Notes: a model not told the origin generated them from the letters alone. Positions 15,651 to 24,803 are shown, counted from the first letter of the stretch. The stretch is DNA of 64,000 nucleotides from Agromyces terreus (GCF_009749465.1 NZ_WBIS01000004.1:124001-188000), one strand, 5' to 3'. Translations and numbers: made by a program.

Positions 15651-18581
15651 GTGACGCAGCGCCGCATGCTCCGCAGACTCTTCCGTTCCGTCGCCGGCGT
15701 GCTCGCCCTGCTCGTGGTCGCAGCGGGCATCGTCGTGGGCGCGGCGGCGCCCGCGCAGGCGGTTCCGACCGTGCCGAGCGCGCTCACCTTCACCGCGGGC
15801 GTCGACCCCGGCGCCCCGACGGTGCTGGTCGAACCGGGCACGACCGAGAACTCAGCCCTGTATGCCGATACCTTTCCCCCAGGCATGGAGCTGGAGTTCT
15901 TCGGCGACGGCAGCGGCATCCGGCTCGCGGGCACGCCGACGACCGCCGGCGTCTACAACGTGCGCTTCGACGTCACCTTCCCCGGCGGGCCGTGGATGCA
16001 GCCGTACACCACCGTTGTCACGGTGCAGTCGGCGCCGGTGACCCCGGCGCCGGTGTGGTCGACGACGACGCTCGGCACGATCACCCGGCTCGATTCGGTC
16101 AACGTCGGGCTCGTGGCATCCGATGCCACCTCGTTCGCGGTCACGTCCGGCTCGCTGCCCGCCGGGCTCACGCTCGTCGGCAGCACGATCTCGGGAACCG
16201 CGACCGCTGCCGTCGGGTCGTTCTCCTTCACGGTCACGGCCACGGGCCAAGGCGGGTCGACCGCCCAGGTGCTCAGCGGGCTGATCGCCGCGCGCGCGAT
16301 CGCGTGGCCGGCGCCGTCGGTCGGTCCGTTCACCGCCGGCGTGCCCGTGAACCTGCAGTTGTCGGGCACGAACGTCGAGGCCTTCTCGGTCACCGGCGGC
16401 GCCATGCCGGCCGGCATCACCCTCACGCCCGGCGGCCTGCTCAGCGGCACGCCCACCGCGAGCGGGACCTTCGACGTGGCGATCACCGGAGGCAACAGCG
16501 ACGGGTCCTCGATCACCCGCTCTCTGAGCATCGTCGTGAACCCTGCCCCGCCCGCGACGTGGGCGGGCCCGACCGAGATCCTGCTCACGACGGGCGACTC
16601 GATCTTCCTGGCGTACAGCGACGTCGTGGGCGGGCAGTTCAGTGGCCTCTCAAGTCCCATCGGTTTGGTCCAGGTGGGGCTCAGCGGGTCAGGGATCACT
16701 GTCACGGGGTTGCGGCCCGGCACGGGCTCGATCACGTTGTTCTTGGCCTCGCCGTATGCGGGATACACGGAAGTCGTGATCCCGATCGAGGTGCGCAACG
16801 CGGCCGTCTGGGTGACGGAGTCGCTCGGCGCGCTGCGCGAGGGCGTCGCGATCGACGCGACACTGGCGCTCGAGGCGACGGATGCCACGGGCTACGCCCT
16901 CACCGCCGGCGCGCTGCCGGCGGGCCTGACCCTGGGCGCCGACGGCTCGATCACGGGAAGGCCGACCGCCGCCGGCGCGTACGCGTTCACCGTGGAGGCG
17001 ACGAACGGCATCGCGGTCGTCCCGCGCGAGTTCACGGGCAGGGTCAACACGCCGCTCGTCGAGTGGGTCACCGACGCGCTCGCGCAGGTCGCCGTCGACG
17101 CGCCGCTCGGCGTCGCCCTCGACGCGAGGCACGCCGCGAGCTTCACCATCGCCGGCGGGATGCTGCCGCCGGGCGCGTCGCTCGGCTCCGACGGCACGCT
17201 GAAAGGGACGCCGACCGCGGCGGGCTCGTTCGCCTTCACCGTCCGTGCGGCCAACGCCGACGACGAGCACGTCGACCGCGCGTTCACGCTCGACGTGCTC
17301 GCGCCGCCCGCCTGGACCGGGCCGACGTCGATCCTCCTGACCACCGGCGGGAGCTTCGCGGTCGGGCCCGATGACGTGGTCGACGGCGACTTCGACGCGC
17401 TCACCCTCGTCAGCGGCGGTGAGCTGCTCGAGCCCGACGCCGACGACGCGCGCAAGCTGCTGAGCGTCGCGCCCGGCACCGCGGTCGTGCAGGTGCGCAT
17501 GACGAACGCCGTGGGCGTGGTGCGCACGGCCGACGTCACGATCGAGATCCGGAACGCACCGGTCTGGGTGACGGAGTCGCTCGGCGCGCTGCGCGAGGGC
17601 GTCGCGGCCGATGCGGCGCTGGCCCTCGAGGCGACGGATGCCACGGGCTACGCCCTCACCGCCGGGGCGCTGCCGGCGGGGCTCACGCTGGGCGCCGACG
17701 GTTCGATCACGGGGACGCCGACCGCGTTCGGCGCGTACGCGTTCACCGTGGAGGCGACGAACGGCGATGTCGTGGTCGCCCGCGAGTTCACGGGCGACGT
17801 GAACGCTCCGCTCGTGATCTGGGCCACGACCGACCTGCCGATGCAGCACCTGAACGTCGCCGCCGACCTCGTGTTCGAGGCCGCGCATGCCGTGTCGTTC
17901 GCCGTGACCGACGGCGCGCTGCCCGACGGGCTCGAGCTCGCCGCCGACGGCACGATCAGCGGAGCCCCGACCGAGGCGGGCAGCTTCGACGTCGAGGTCA
18001 CCGCGACCAACGCCAGCGGCGAGGCCGTTGCGCGGGCGTTCACGGTCGTCGTCGACGAGCCCGTGCTCAGCGTCGTGCTCGACGGGGAACCCGGCGACGC
18101 GGCATCCGGCATGGGCGTGATCGTGACCGGGTCGGGACTGGCGCCCGGCGCGGCCTTCGACGTGACGATGTTCTCCGACCCGATCGTCGTCGAAGACGGC
18201 GTGGTCGCGGCCGACGGCACGATCGACGTCGCAGCGTCGCTGCCTGACGAGGTGCCGTTCGGGGCGCACGAGTTGCGGGTCACCGCGGTCGGCGCCGATG
18301 GCGAGGCGTTCACGACGTCGGTGTGGTTCTCGGTCGGCGAAGACGGCGAGATCGTCGAGATCTCGACCGTGGGCCCCGTCGCCGAGCCCGAGCGCAGGCC
18401 CGCGCCCGCGCCCGCGCCGTCGCCGTCGCCCGAGCCGAGCCCGGCGGCCGTCACCGCGACGGGCATGGCCGCGACCGGCGTCGAGCCGTCGATCTGGCTC
18501 GCCGGCTCGACCCTGCTGCTCGCGCTCGGCGCGGCACTGCAGGTCATGCGCAGGCGTCGTGCGGAGCTCGCGCGCCGCTGA
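15651..18581 (+). CDS. Large Ig-repeat (He_PIG-type) cell-surface protein
   Basis: A secreted protein of about 976 residues. GTG at 15651 is preferred because GAGAGGA lies upstream; ATG at 15666 is the alternative. The signal peptide ends near APAQA. Six putative Ig (He_PIG) repeats are recognisable by the pattern ALTAGALPAGLTL...GSITGTPTAAGAY, the last near residue 790. A 252-residue module is present twice (period 756 bp), and its last 85 residues are nearly identical in the two copies. A Pro/Ala-rich stretch precedes the C-terminus, which has MAATG, a hydrophobic helix and an Arg-rich tail. This is a variant of the class E sortase signal LAxTG, so the protein is probably wall-anchored. Adhesion is likely but inferred. 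Confidence 0.8.
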   Translation: MTQRRMLRRLFRSVAGVLALLVVAAGIVVGAAAPAQAVPTVPSALTFTAGVDPGAPTVLVEPGTTENSALYADTFPPGMELEFFGDGSGIRLAGTPTTAGVYNVRFDVTFPGGPWMQPYTTVVTVQSAPVTPAPVWSTTTLGTITRLDSVNVGLVASDATSFAVTSGSLPAGLTLVGSTISGTATAAVGSFSFTVTATGQGGSTAQVLSGLIAARAIAWPAPSVGPFTAGVPVNLQLSGTNVEAFSVTGGAMPAGITLTPGGLLSGTPTASGTFDVAITGGNSDGSSITRSLSIVVNPAPPATWAGPTEILLTTGDSIFLAYSDVVGGQFSGLSSPIGLVQVGLSGSGITVTGLRPGTGSITLFLASPYAGYTEVVIPIEVRNAAVWVTESLGALREGVAIDATLALEATDATGYALTAGALPAGLTLGADGSITGRPTAAGAYAFTVEATNGIAVVPREFTGRVNTPLVEWVTDALAQVAVDAPLGVALDARHAASFTIAGGMLPPGASLGSDGTLKGTPTAAGSFAFTVRAANADDEHVDRAFTLDVLAPPAWTGPTSILLTTGGSFAVGPDDVVDGDFDALTLVSGGELLEPDADDARKLLSVAPGTAVVQVRMTNAVGVVRTADVTIEIRNAPVWVTESLGALREGVAADAALALEATDATGYALTAGALPAGLTLGADGSITGTPTAFGAYAFTVEATNGDVVVAREFTGDVNAPLVIWATTDLPMQHLNVAADLVFEAAHAVSFAVTDGALPDGLELAADGTISGAPTEAGSFDVEVTATNASGEAVARAFTVVVDEPVLSVVLDGEPGDAASGMGVIVTGSGLAPGAAFDVTMFSDPIVVEDGVVAADGTIDVAASLPDEVPFGAHELRVTAVGADGEAFTTSVWFSVGEDGEIVEISTVGPVAEPERRPAPAPAPSPSPEPSPAAVTATGMAATGVEPSIWLAGSTLLLALGAALQVMRRRRAELARR
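16806..17062 (+). repeat. Internal duplication in the surface protein, copy 1
   Basis: About 257 bp that recur 756 bp downstream (17562-17818) with few changes, encoding VWVTESLGALREG...FTVEATNG twice. The near identity at DNA level suggests a recent duplication or ongoing gene conversion. Confidence 0.8.
17562..17818 (+). repeat. Internal duplication in the surface protein, copy 2
   Basis: Second copy of the segment at 16806-17062. The tail of the repeat (after the TNG codons) differs more than the rest, which marks the edge of the conserved tract. Confidence 0.8.
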
Positions 18582-18639
18582 GCGCGACCGGCCCGCTGAG
18601 CCGATCCCGCTGATCCGATCTCACTGATCCGAGCCGCCG

Positions 18640-18671
18640 CGCGCGCGTCTGAGGTACCTCAGACGCGCGCG
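18640..18671. other. Perfect 32-bp palindrome
   Basis: CGCGCGCGTCTGAGGT (18640-18655) is followed directly by its exact reverse complement, with GTAC at the centre and no loop. It lies 58 bp after the surface-protein stop and upstream of the small gene at 18797. It may act as an intrinsic terminator without a T-run, or as a protein-binding site. Confidence 0.55.
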
Positions 18672-18796
18672 AGCGCCCTGGGCCGGCGAACGAGCCCGCG
18701 AAGATAGGGCGGATGTCCGATCCGGCGTGCCTGCCTCAGCGAGGAATCTGGACGCATCGGGCCGAACGGGTCCGGAATCCTCGAAAGGCACGGATC

Positions 18797-19033
18797 ATGA
18801 ACCTCGCCCACGACTTCCTCGTCGACACGACTTTCAACCGCGACGCGCTCGAGGGGGCCCGCCGGGCCGAGCAGCACCGCATGATCTCGGAGCGACGCGC
18901 CGAGCAGCTCGCATCCGCGGCGGGCGTCGCCGCCCCGGTCCGCTCGGGGGCGGCACTGGAAGGCGGCCGCATGCACCGCCTCGCCGCGCGACTGCACCTC
19001 CTCGGTCACCACGGCGCCCGCGCCGCGCACTGA
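18797..19033 (+). CDS. Small hypothetical protein, 78 residues
   Basis: A short charged protein, rich in Arg, Ala and His, without a signal peptide or membrane segment. The ATG at 18797 has AAAGG eight bases upstream; an earlier in-frame ATG at 18713 has no ribosome site. The middle (residues 14-40) is a predicted amphipathic helix rich in Arg/Glu. I do not recognise the family. It lies 138 bp before the LAL-type regulator on the same strand and could be co-transcribed or regulated with it. Confidence 0.5.
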   Translation: MNLAHDFLVDTTFNRDALEGARRAEQHRMISERRAEQLASAAGVAAPVRSGAALEGGRMHRLAARLHLLGHHGARAAH

Positions 19034-19118
19034 GCCGGCGCGCAGCCCGCTCAGAGTCCGCACCGAGCCAGCGCCCAGCCCGCACCGAGCCCCGCCGTGA
19101 CGTCGCCCTCGCCCGCCC

Positions 19119-19133
19119 CACCCCTCGTCGGGG
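19119..19133. promoter_or_regulatory. Weaker CCCC-N5-GGGG dyad before the LAL regulator
   Basis: CACCCC-TCGTC-GGGG. On the minus strand it reads CCCC-GACGA-GGGGTG, one G shorter than the other dyads. If the regulator starts at 19172, this site lies about 40 bp upstream of the start codon and could serve autoregulation. Confidence 0.25.
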
Positions 19134-19171
19134 ATCTATCGCCCGCCGCGCCCGCGTGGGACGATGGCGCC

Positions 19172-22141
19172 GTGCGTTCGAGGGTGACGAGTCCGGTGAT
19201 GATCGGGCGAGGGTCGAGCCTCGACGAGGTTCGCGCCGCCCTCGACGAGAGCCGCGTGGGGTCGCCACGGGGCGTCGTCATCGCCGGCGAGGCCGGCATC
19301 GGCAAGAGCCGCCTGCTCGAGGAGTTCCTCGCCGCGCTGCCCGAAGACGAGATCGTGCTGGCCGGCCAGTGCGTCGACATCGGCTCCGTCGGCGCCCCGT
19401 TCGCCTCGGTGCGCACGATGCTGCGGGCGCTGGTTGCGGCGCTCGGCGTCGAAGCGGTGACGGATGCCGCGGGCTACGGCGTCCGTGCCGTCGCGACCCT
19501 GCTGCCCGAGCTCGGCGTCGAGGCCCGTCCGCTCGCCGATTCGGGCACCGACGAACTCATCGACGCGATCGCGATGCTCGTCGAGCGCGTCGCGGCGGAG
19601 CATCCGCTGCTGCTCGTGCTCGAAGACGTGCACTGGGCCGATGCGGCGACGCTCTCGCTGCTGATGACGCTGCTGCGGGCGCTGCGGACGGGCCGCGTGC
19701 TGGTCGTGCTCACGGTGCGCAGCGAAGACGTGGGCGAGGGGCACGCGCTGCGTCCGGTGCTCGCCGAGATGGAGCGGTCACGCGCGGTGACGATCATCGA
19801 GCTCGCCAGGCTCGGCCGTGCGCAGGTCGCCGCGCAGATGGCCGAGATCCTCGGGGCCGATCCGACCGAGGCGGAGCTCGAACGGGTGGTCGCCCGCAGC
19901 GGCGGGGTGCCCTTCCTCGTCGAGGAGCTCGTGCTGCTCGGCGAGGGCGAGCTGCCGTCCTCGTTGCGGGGCGTGCTGCTCGCGCGGTACGACGCGCTCG
20001 AGCCGAGCACCCGCGAGCTCGTGCGCGTGCTCGCGGCGGGCGGCGCGACGGTCGACGACGAGGTGCTCGCGGCGGTGCACGACGTTCCCGCCGACCAGCT
20101 CGACCTCGACGTGCGGGCCGCGGTCGCCGCGCACATGATCACGGCCAGCGGCGCCGGGTACGGGTTCCGGCATGCGCTCGTGCGCGAGGCGCTGCTCTCC
20201 GACCTGCTGCCGCGCGAGTCGGTTCGCGTGCACACCCGCTACGCCGAGGTGCTCGAGGCCGGCGGCGAGGCATCCGCTGCGGATGTCGCGTCGCACTGGA
20301 TCGCCGCGCGCGACGCCCCCCGGGCCCTCGCCGCGTCGCTCGCCGCCATGGAGGAGGCCCGCAACAGCCTCGCCGTCGCGGCCGTCGCCGAGTTCGGCGA
20401 GCAGTGCCTCGCGCTGTGGGGGCGCGTACCCGAGGCGTCCGCGATCGCCGGTCGGCCGCGTGCCCGCCTGCTGCTGCAGGTCGCCGAGGCCTCCTGGGAC
20501 AGCGCCGGCATCGAGACGGCGTTGGCGCGGGTCGAGGAGGCGCTCGCCGAGCTCGAAACGGGTGGGGCGGATGCCGCGGCCGACGTGCATCTGCGAACCG
20601 CGCTGCTGCTGATGCGGTCGCGGGCGATGGTCGAGCTCGCGCATCCCGAGGCGCGGGCGCAGCTCGTGGAGCTGCTCGACCTGCTCGAACGGGAGTCGCC
20701 CGACGACGTCGAGACCCGCACCGTGGTGATGTGGCGGCTCGCCTCGCGCGACGCGTCGGAGGGGCGGCCCGAGGCGGGCATCGCCATGGCGCGCGAGGCG
20801 GTCGTCATGGCGCGGCGGGGCGCGAGCGCCACGACCCGCGCGATGGCCGAGGGCGACCTGGGCTGGCAGCTGGTGCAGCTCGGCGAGATCGATGAGGGGC
20901 TCGCGTTGATCGCGGAGGCCTCGCGGGTGGACTGGGGCGACTCGAACGACCGGTACCGCCACGCCATGACCGAGAGCGACGTGCACCTGCAGCTCGGCCG
21001 GTACGACGACGCGATCGCCGTGGCGGAGTCGGCCATCGCGCAGGCGACGCGTTCGGGCCGCGAGCGCATGTGGGGCAGCACGCTCGAGGTGAACCTCGTG
21101 CAGGCCTGCCTCGAGACCGGGCGCTGGGAGCGCCTCGACCGGGCGCTGCGGCATCTGCGCTCGCTGGGGGTGTCGCCCGGCATCGACGTGTTCGTGGGGG
21201 AGCTGTCGGCCCAGGCCGCGGTCTGGCGCGACGACTTCGCGGGCGCCGAGCGCGAGATCGCCGTGCGCCGGGAGGCCCTCGACGCGTGGGCCCGCACCGA
21301 GGTGCAGAACCGGCTGGCGCAGGTGACGTACCTCGCCTGGATGCGGCTCGCCGAGGCCGACCTCGCGGGCGCGTCCGCCGTGCTCGAACGCGTGCAGCCC
21401 GCCGACTGCACGACCCTGCCCGCGCTCGGCATGCCCATGCTCGCGCTGCGGGCGCGCGTGCTCGTCGACCGGGCCGACGAGGGGCTCGTCTCGGCGGGCG
21501 AGTTCGACGCGCTCGCCGCGGGCCTGCGGGCCGAGTTCGACGCGATGCCCCCGTGGTCGACGACGCCCCGCTGGCGCGCGGTCTTCGACGCCGAGCTGGG
21601 CGGCGGCGAGCCTGTCGGCGACCCGTCCGGCGACGGCGCCCCGTCAGGCGCCGACCCGCGGCTCTGGCGAGTGGCGGTCGCCGCCGCCGACGACCCGTCG
21701 ATGCAGGTGCAGGTGCTGCCCTACGCGCTGCTCCGGCTCGCGCAGGCCGAGGTGTCCGCGGGCGACCGTGCCTCGGCCGCCGACACCTGCCTGCGTGCGC
21801 GGGAGGTGGCCGAGCAGCGCGGCGTGCTGCTGTTCGCACGGCTGGCGGGCGAGTTCGCGCGACGCGCCGGGCTCGACCCGGCGCGGGGCGGGGCGCCCGG
21901 GTTCGAACCGCGGCGCGGTGCACGGCCAGCCGCGGCATCCGCCGGAACCGCCGAGCCGCTCACCGCGCGCGAGCAGCAGGTGCTCGATCTCGTCGCCGAG
22001 GGGCTGTCGAACGGGCAGATCGGCGAGCGGCTGTTCATCTCGACGAAGACCGCGAGCGTGCACGTCTCGGCGATCCTGCGCAAGCTCGGCGTCGCGTCGC
22101 GCACCGAGGCCGCCGTGCTCGCCGAGCGCGGGCGCGGGTAG
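19172..22141 (+). CDS. LuxR family regulator with N-terminal AAA ATPase (LAL type)
   Basis: A large ATP-binding LuxR-type regulator of about 989 residues. The N-terminal ATPase domain has Walker A GEAGIGKSRL (near residue 35) and a Walker B-like LLLVLEDVHWAD. A long helical TPR-like middle part (about residues 330-900) follows. The C-terminus is a LuxR helix-turn-helix (LTAREQQVLDLVAEGLSNGQIG...STKTASVHVSAILRKLG). GTG at 19172 is chosen because conserved sequence begins there and GACGAT lies six bases upstream, suggesting a leaderless mRNA; an in-frame GTG at 19097 would add 25 low-complexity residues. Relatives such as MalT bind G-rich boxes, so this protein is a candidate reader of the GGGGGTG dyads (inference). 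Confidence 0.88.
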   Translation: MRSRVTSPVMIGRGSSLDEVRAALDESRVGSPRGVVIAGEAGIGKSRLLEEFLAALPEDEIVLAGQCVDIGSVGAPFASVRTMLRALVAALGVEAVTDAAGYGVRAVATLLPELGVEARPLADSGTDELIDAIAMLVERVAAEHPLLLVLEDVHWADAATLSLLMTLLRALRTGRVLVVLTVRSEDVGEGHALRPVLAEMERSRAVTIIELARLGRAQVAAQMAEILGADPTEAELERVVARSGGVPFLVEELVLLGEGELPSSLRGVLLARYDALEPSTRELVRVLAAGGATVDDEVLAAVHDVPADQLDLDVRAAVAAHMITASGAGYGFRHALVREALLSDLLPRESVRVHTRYAEVLEAGGEASAADVASHWIAARDAPRALAASLAAMEEARNSLAVAAVAEFGEQCLALWGRVPEASAIAGRPRARLLLQVAEASWDSAGIETALARVEEALAELETGGADAAADVHLRTALLLMRSRAMVELAHPEARAQLVELLDLLERESPDDVETRTVVMWRLASRDASEGRPEAGIAMAREAVVMARRGASATTRAMAEGDLGWQLVQLGEIDEGLALIAEASRVDWGDSNDRYRHAMTESDVHLQLGRYDDAIAVAESAIAQATRSGRERMWGSTLEVNLVQACLETGRWERLDRALRHLRSLGVSPGIDVFVGELSAQAAVWRDDFAGAEREIAVRREALDAWARTEVQNRLAQVTYLAWMRLAEADLAGASAVLERVQPADCTTLPALGMPMLALRARVLVDRADEGLVSAGEFDALAAGLRAEFDAMPPWSTTPRWRAVFDAELGGGEPVGDPSGDGAPSGADPRLWRVAVAAADDPSMQVQVLPYALLRLAQAEVSAGDRASAADTCLRAREVAEQRGVLLFARLAGEFARRAGLDPARGGAPGFEPRRGARPAAASAGTAEPLTAREQQVLDLVAEGLSNGQIGERLFISTKTASVHVSAILRKLGVASRTEAAVLAERGRG

Positions 22142-22221
22142 CGGCGGCTCTCGAACGGCGCCGGCACCGCGGCATCCGCGCCCCTCCGCGTGTCAGCCTT
22201 CCGCGAGGCGCGCGCCGGGCA

Positions 22222-23031
22222 TCACCCCTCGGCGGCGCGCACGACCTCGGCGGCGTGGTCGGGCACGAGGTTCGCCCATTCGCGCGGCGGCCGTTCGTAG
22301 TTGCCCGAGGCCGGGCGCGGCGGGATCTCGATGTGCTCGCGCTCGACCTCCTCGTACGGGATCTTCGAGAGCAGGTGGGCGATCATGTTGATGCGCGAGG
22401 TGCGCTTGTCGTCGCTCTCGATCTCGTACCAGGGCGCCTCCGAGATGTCGGTCGCGGCGAACATGGCGTCCTTCGCGCGCGAGTAGTCCTCCCACTTCGT
22501 GATCGAGAGCACGTCGTTGGGGCTGAGCTTCCACCGCCGCATGGGGTCTTCGAGGCGGGAGCGGAACCGTTCCTCCTGCACGACGTCCGACACCGAGAAC
22601 CAGTACTTCAGCAGGATGATGCCGTCTTCGACGAGCATGCGCTCGAAGATGGGCGCCTGATGCAGGAACCGGTGGTACTCCTCGTTGGTGCAGTAGCCCA
22701 TGACGCGTTCGACGCCCGCCCGGTTGTACCAGGAGCGGTCCATGAGCACGATCTCGCCCGCGGCGGGCAGGTGCGACACGTACCGCTGGAAGTACCAGCG
22801 CGTCTTGTCGCGCACGCTCGGCGTCGGCAGGGCGACCACGCGCGTGACGCGCGGGTTGAGGTACTCGCTGACGCGCTTGATCGTGGAGCCCTTGCCCGCG
22901 GCATCCCGCCCCTCGAAGATCACGACGATGCGGGCGCCCGACTGCTGCACCCACGCCTGCATGTCGACGAGTTGCGCCTGCAGTCGCTTCAGCTCGTGCT
23001 CGTACAGTTTCTTCGGCATCCGCTCGGTCAT
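22222..23031 (-). CDS. ppk2: Polyphosphate kinase 2 family protein
   Basis: A 269-residue one-domain PPK2 (class I layout). It has Walker A GRDAAGKGSTI (residues 42-53), the Walker B/lid-side motif MDRSWYNRAGVERVMGYCT (about 96-115) and the terminal WEDYSRAKDAMFAATD segment. The enzyme transfers phosphate between polyphosphate and nucleoside di- or monophosphates in the cytoplasm. The ATG has AGGAGG upstream. It appears monocistronic, with the terminator of the upstream surface-protein gene in between. Confidence 0.95.
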   Translation of the reverse strand: MTERMPKKLYEHELKRLQAQLVDMQAWVQQSGARIVVIFEGRDAAGKGSTIKRVSEYLNPRVTRVVALPTPSVRDKTRWYFQRYVSHLPAAGEIVLMDRSWYNRAGVERVMGYCTNEEYHRFLHQAPIFERMLVEDGIILLKYWFSVSDVVQEERFRSRLEDPMRRWKLSPNDVLSITKWEDYSRAKDAMFAATDISEAPWYEIESDDKRTSRINMIAHLLSKIPYEEVEREHIEIPPRPASGNYERPPREWANLVPDHAAEVVRAAEG

Positions 23032-23058
23032 GGTGGCCTCCTGCGGTGAAGCCTACGG

Positions 23059-23100
23059 CGACGGATGCCGCGGGCGGGGTCGTGCCCGCGACATCCGTCG
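23059..23100 (-). terminator. Inverted-repeat terminator built from GGATGYCGC words
   Basis: CGACGGATGCCGCGGGC (23059-23075) pairs with GCCCGCGACATCCGTCG (23084-23100) with a single G-T wobble and an eight-base loop. It lies just after the stop of the LAETG protein (minus strand). As at 3861-3912, each arm contains one GGATGYCGC word. Confidence 0.65.
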
Positions 23101-23113
23101 TGCCGTGTCGGCG

Positions 23114-23902
23114 CTACCTGCCGGCGCGCGCCCGGCGGCGGCCGAGGAGGATCATGCCGCCGGCGATCAGGCCGACCACGGCGGTGCCGGCGACCATGGC
23201 CATGCGGTCGCCGTCGACGCCGGTCTCGGCGAGGGCGGGCGTCGTGGTCGACGAGGTCGTCGTGGCGACGGGCGTGACGTCGGTGGCGGCGGGTGCCGCG
23301 TCGACGGGGGCTTCCTCGGCCGGGGTCTCGTCGACGGGCGCTTCGTCGATCGGGGTCTCGTCGACCGGGGTCTCGACGGGCGGGTCGGTCTCGACGGGCG
23401 GGTCCGTCGGCGGGTCCGTCGGCGGGTCGGTCGGGGGGTCGGTCTCGACGGGCGGGTCGGTGGGCGGGTCCGTCGGCGGCACGTCGCAGCCGATGACGGT
23501 GACGAGCGGGCTCGGGTGGGTGACGATGCTGGTGGTCCACTCGGGGTCGATGCCGGTGGCGGAGGCGCCGAAGGCGATCGCCGCGACGAGGTCGAGGTCG
23601 CCGCAGGAGTATCCGAGGAGGGTCTTCTCGTACACCCAGGCTTCGCCGGCGGCGAAGAGACGGGGGCCGAAGGGGTACTCGGTGCCGTCGGGGGCGGTGA
23701 CGACGGCGGAGCCGTAGGCGGGCACGTCGGAGGTGTTGACCGCGTCGACGGTGACGTCGACGCGGCCCGCGGTGGTGAAGTCGAGGGTGACGGTGGCGGA
23801 TCCGGTGATGACGGGTTCCGCGAGGGCGGGTGTGGCGATGGCGAGGCCGCCGGCGACGAGTGCCGCGCCGAGGCCGAGTGATGCGCAGAGACGGAGGTTC
23901 AT
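23114..23902 (-). CDS. Pro-rich surface protein with LAETG sortase signal
   Basis: A 262-residue wall-anchored protein. The signal peptide (MNLRLCASLGLGAALVAGG..., cleavage near ALA) has GGAGAG upstream of the ATG. A compact domain of about 110 residues (EPVITGSATVTLDF...VIGCDV) follows; it is not a family I can name. Then come tandem DPPTDPPVET repeats (about residues 135-175), an acidic VDETPIDEAP stretch, and the anchor LAETG plus a hydrophobic helix and RRRARAGR. LAxTG is the class E sortase signal of actinobacteria. The Pro-rich arm probably spans the wall and displays the N-terminal domain. Confidence 0.85.
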   Translation of the reverse strand: MNLRLCASLGLGAALVAGGLAIATPALAEPVITGSATVTLDFTTAGRVDVTVDAVNTSDVPAYGSAVVTAPDGTEYPFGPRLFAAGEAWVYEKTLLGYSCGDLDLVAAIAFGASATGIDPEWTTSIVTHPSPLVTVIGCDVPPTDPPTDPPVETDPPTDPPTDPPTDPPVETDPPVETPVDETPIDEAPVDETPAEEAPVDAAPAATDVTPVATTTSSTTTPALAETGVDGDRMAMVAGTAVVGLIAGGMILLGRRRARAGR

Positions 23903-24140
23903 GGTCGGGCTCTCCAGATGCGTGTGCGGGCGCCGGGGTCGTCGGGTGCGGGACGGGATCGGGCGCCGGTGGGTGGCCGCGGCCGCTGCCGGGTTGTTCG
24001 AACGGTATCGAGCCCGTGTCGCATCGGAGAGACCACGGTGTTACATCGCGGTGAAGTTCGGATGCCGCGCGCTGTTCTCGGGTGCGGTCCTGCCGCAACG
24101 CCCGTGGGCAACCCGCCGCCGCGGGTCGGGGATGGTAGCC

Positions 24141-24611
24141 ATGAGCATGGCCACTGATGAGACCCCGTCGGGCGCCGCGGCCACTGCGCGGCGGATCCTC
24201 GACGCGAACGCCTACCTGACGCTCGCCACGGCGGATGCGTCGGGCCGCCCCTGGGCGACCCCCGTCTGGTTCGCGGTGCGCGACCTGCGCGAGTTCGTCT
24301 GGGTCTCGCGTCCCGCGCGCCGGCACTCGGCGAACATCGCCGCGCGCGCCGAGATCGCGCTCACGGTGTACGACTCGACGACGCCCGTCGGCGAGGCATC
24401 CGCGGTCTACGCCGAGGCGCTCGCCGAGCCGGTGCCCGACGACGGCGTGGAGGACGCGCTCGACGTCTACAACGCCGGATGCCGCGCCTCGGGCCTGCGT
24501 CCCTGGGCCGAGGGCAGCGTCACCGGCGCGGCGCCGCACCGCCTCTACCGGGCCGTGGCGTCGCATCTCTGGGTGCTCGACGAGCGCGAGGACCGCGTCG
24601 AGGTCTTCTGA
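24141..24611 (+). CDS. Pyridoxamine 5'-phosphate oxidase-fold protein
   Basis: A 156-residue split-barrel protein of the PPOX/FMN-binding class (ARRILDANAYLTLATADASGRPWATPVWFAV...). Possible starts are ATG at 24132, 24141 and 24147; 24141 is a compromise because no clear ribosome site decides. Family members bind FMN, F420 or haem and act as small reductases or oxidases; the cofactor is not evident here. The last 40 bases and the 3' flank are duplicated at 26816-27021 behind the neighbouring nuclease gene. Confidence 0.8.
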   Translation: MSMATDETPSGAAATARRILDANAYLTLATADASGRPWATPVWFAVRDLREFVWVSRPARRHSANIAARAEIALTVYDSTTPVGEASAVYAEALAEPVPDDGVEDALDVYNAGCRASGLRPWAEGSVTGAAPHRLYRAVASHLWVLDEREDRVEVF

Positions 24612-24703
24612 GCGGATGCCGCTGCACGGATGCCGGTGGGTTCGGTTTGAAAACCCTGTAGCGATGTAGCGATGTAGCGCCCGTTTTCGCGGCCACTCCC
24701 GCG
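24571..24703 (+). repeat. Duplicated segment flanking the wall nuclease gene, left copy
   Basis: Covers the 3' end of the PPOX-fold gene and the following spacer. It includes a GGTTT-GA-AAACC hairpin and two perfect 8-bp GTAGCGAT units (24658-24673). The right copy at 26816-27021 has the same blocks in the same order with about 60 extra bases and more GTAGCGAT units. Confidence 0.75.
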
Positions 24704-24803
24704 GCGTCACGGATGCGGATCGCCCGGTGGCGCCACGGGCGGGATCGCCGACCGGCGTCGGCGTCGGCGACCGAGCGCCGGCCGCGCCGCGGCATCCGCT
24801 CTG

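Noticed and set aside
1429-23100. GGATGYCGC as an FtsK-orienting (KOPS) or strand-biased Chi motif
   Set aside because: Both orientations occur about equally along the first 22 kb, while KOPS and Chi are strongly strand-biased. An uptake-like or methylation signal fits better.
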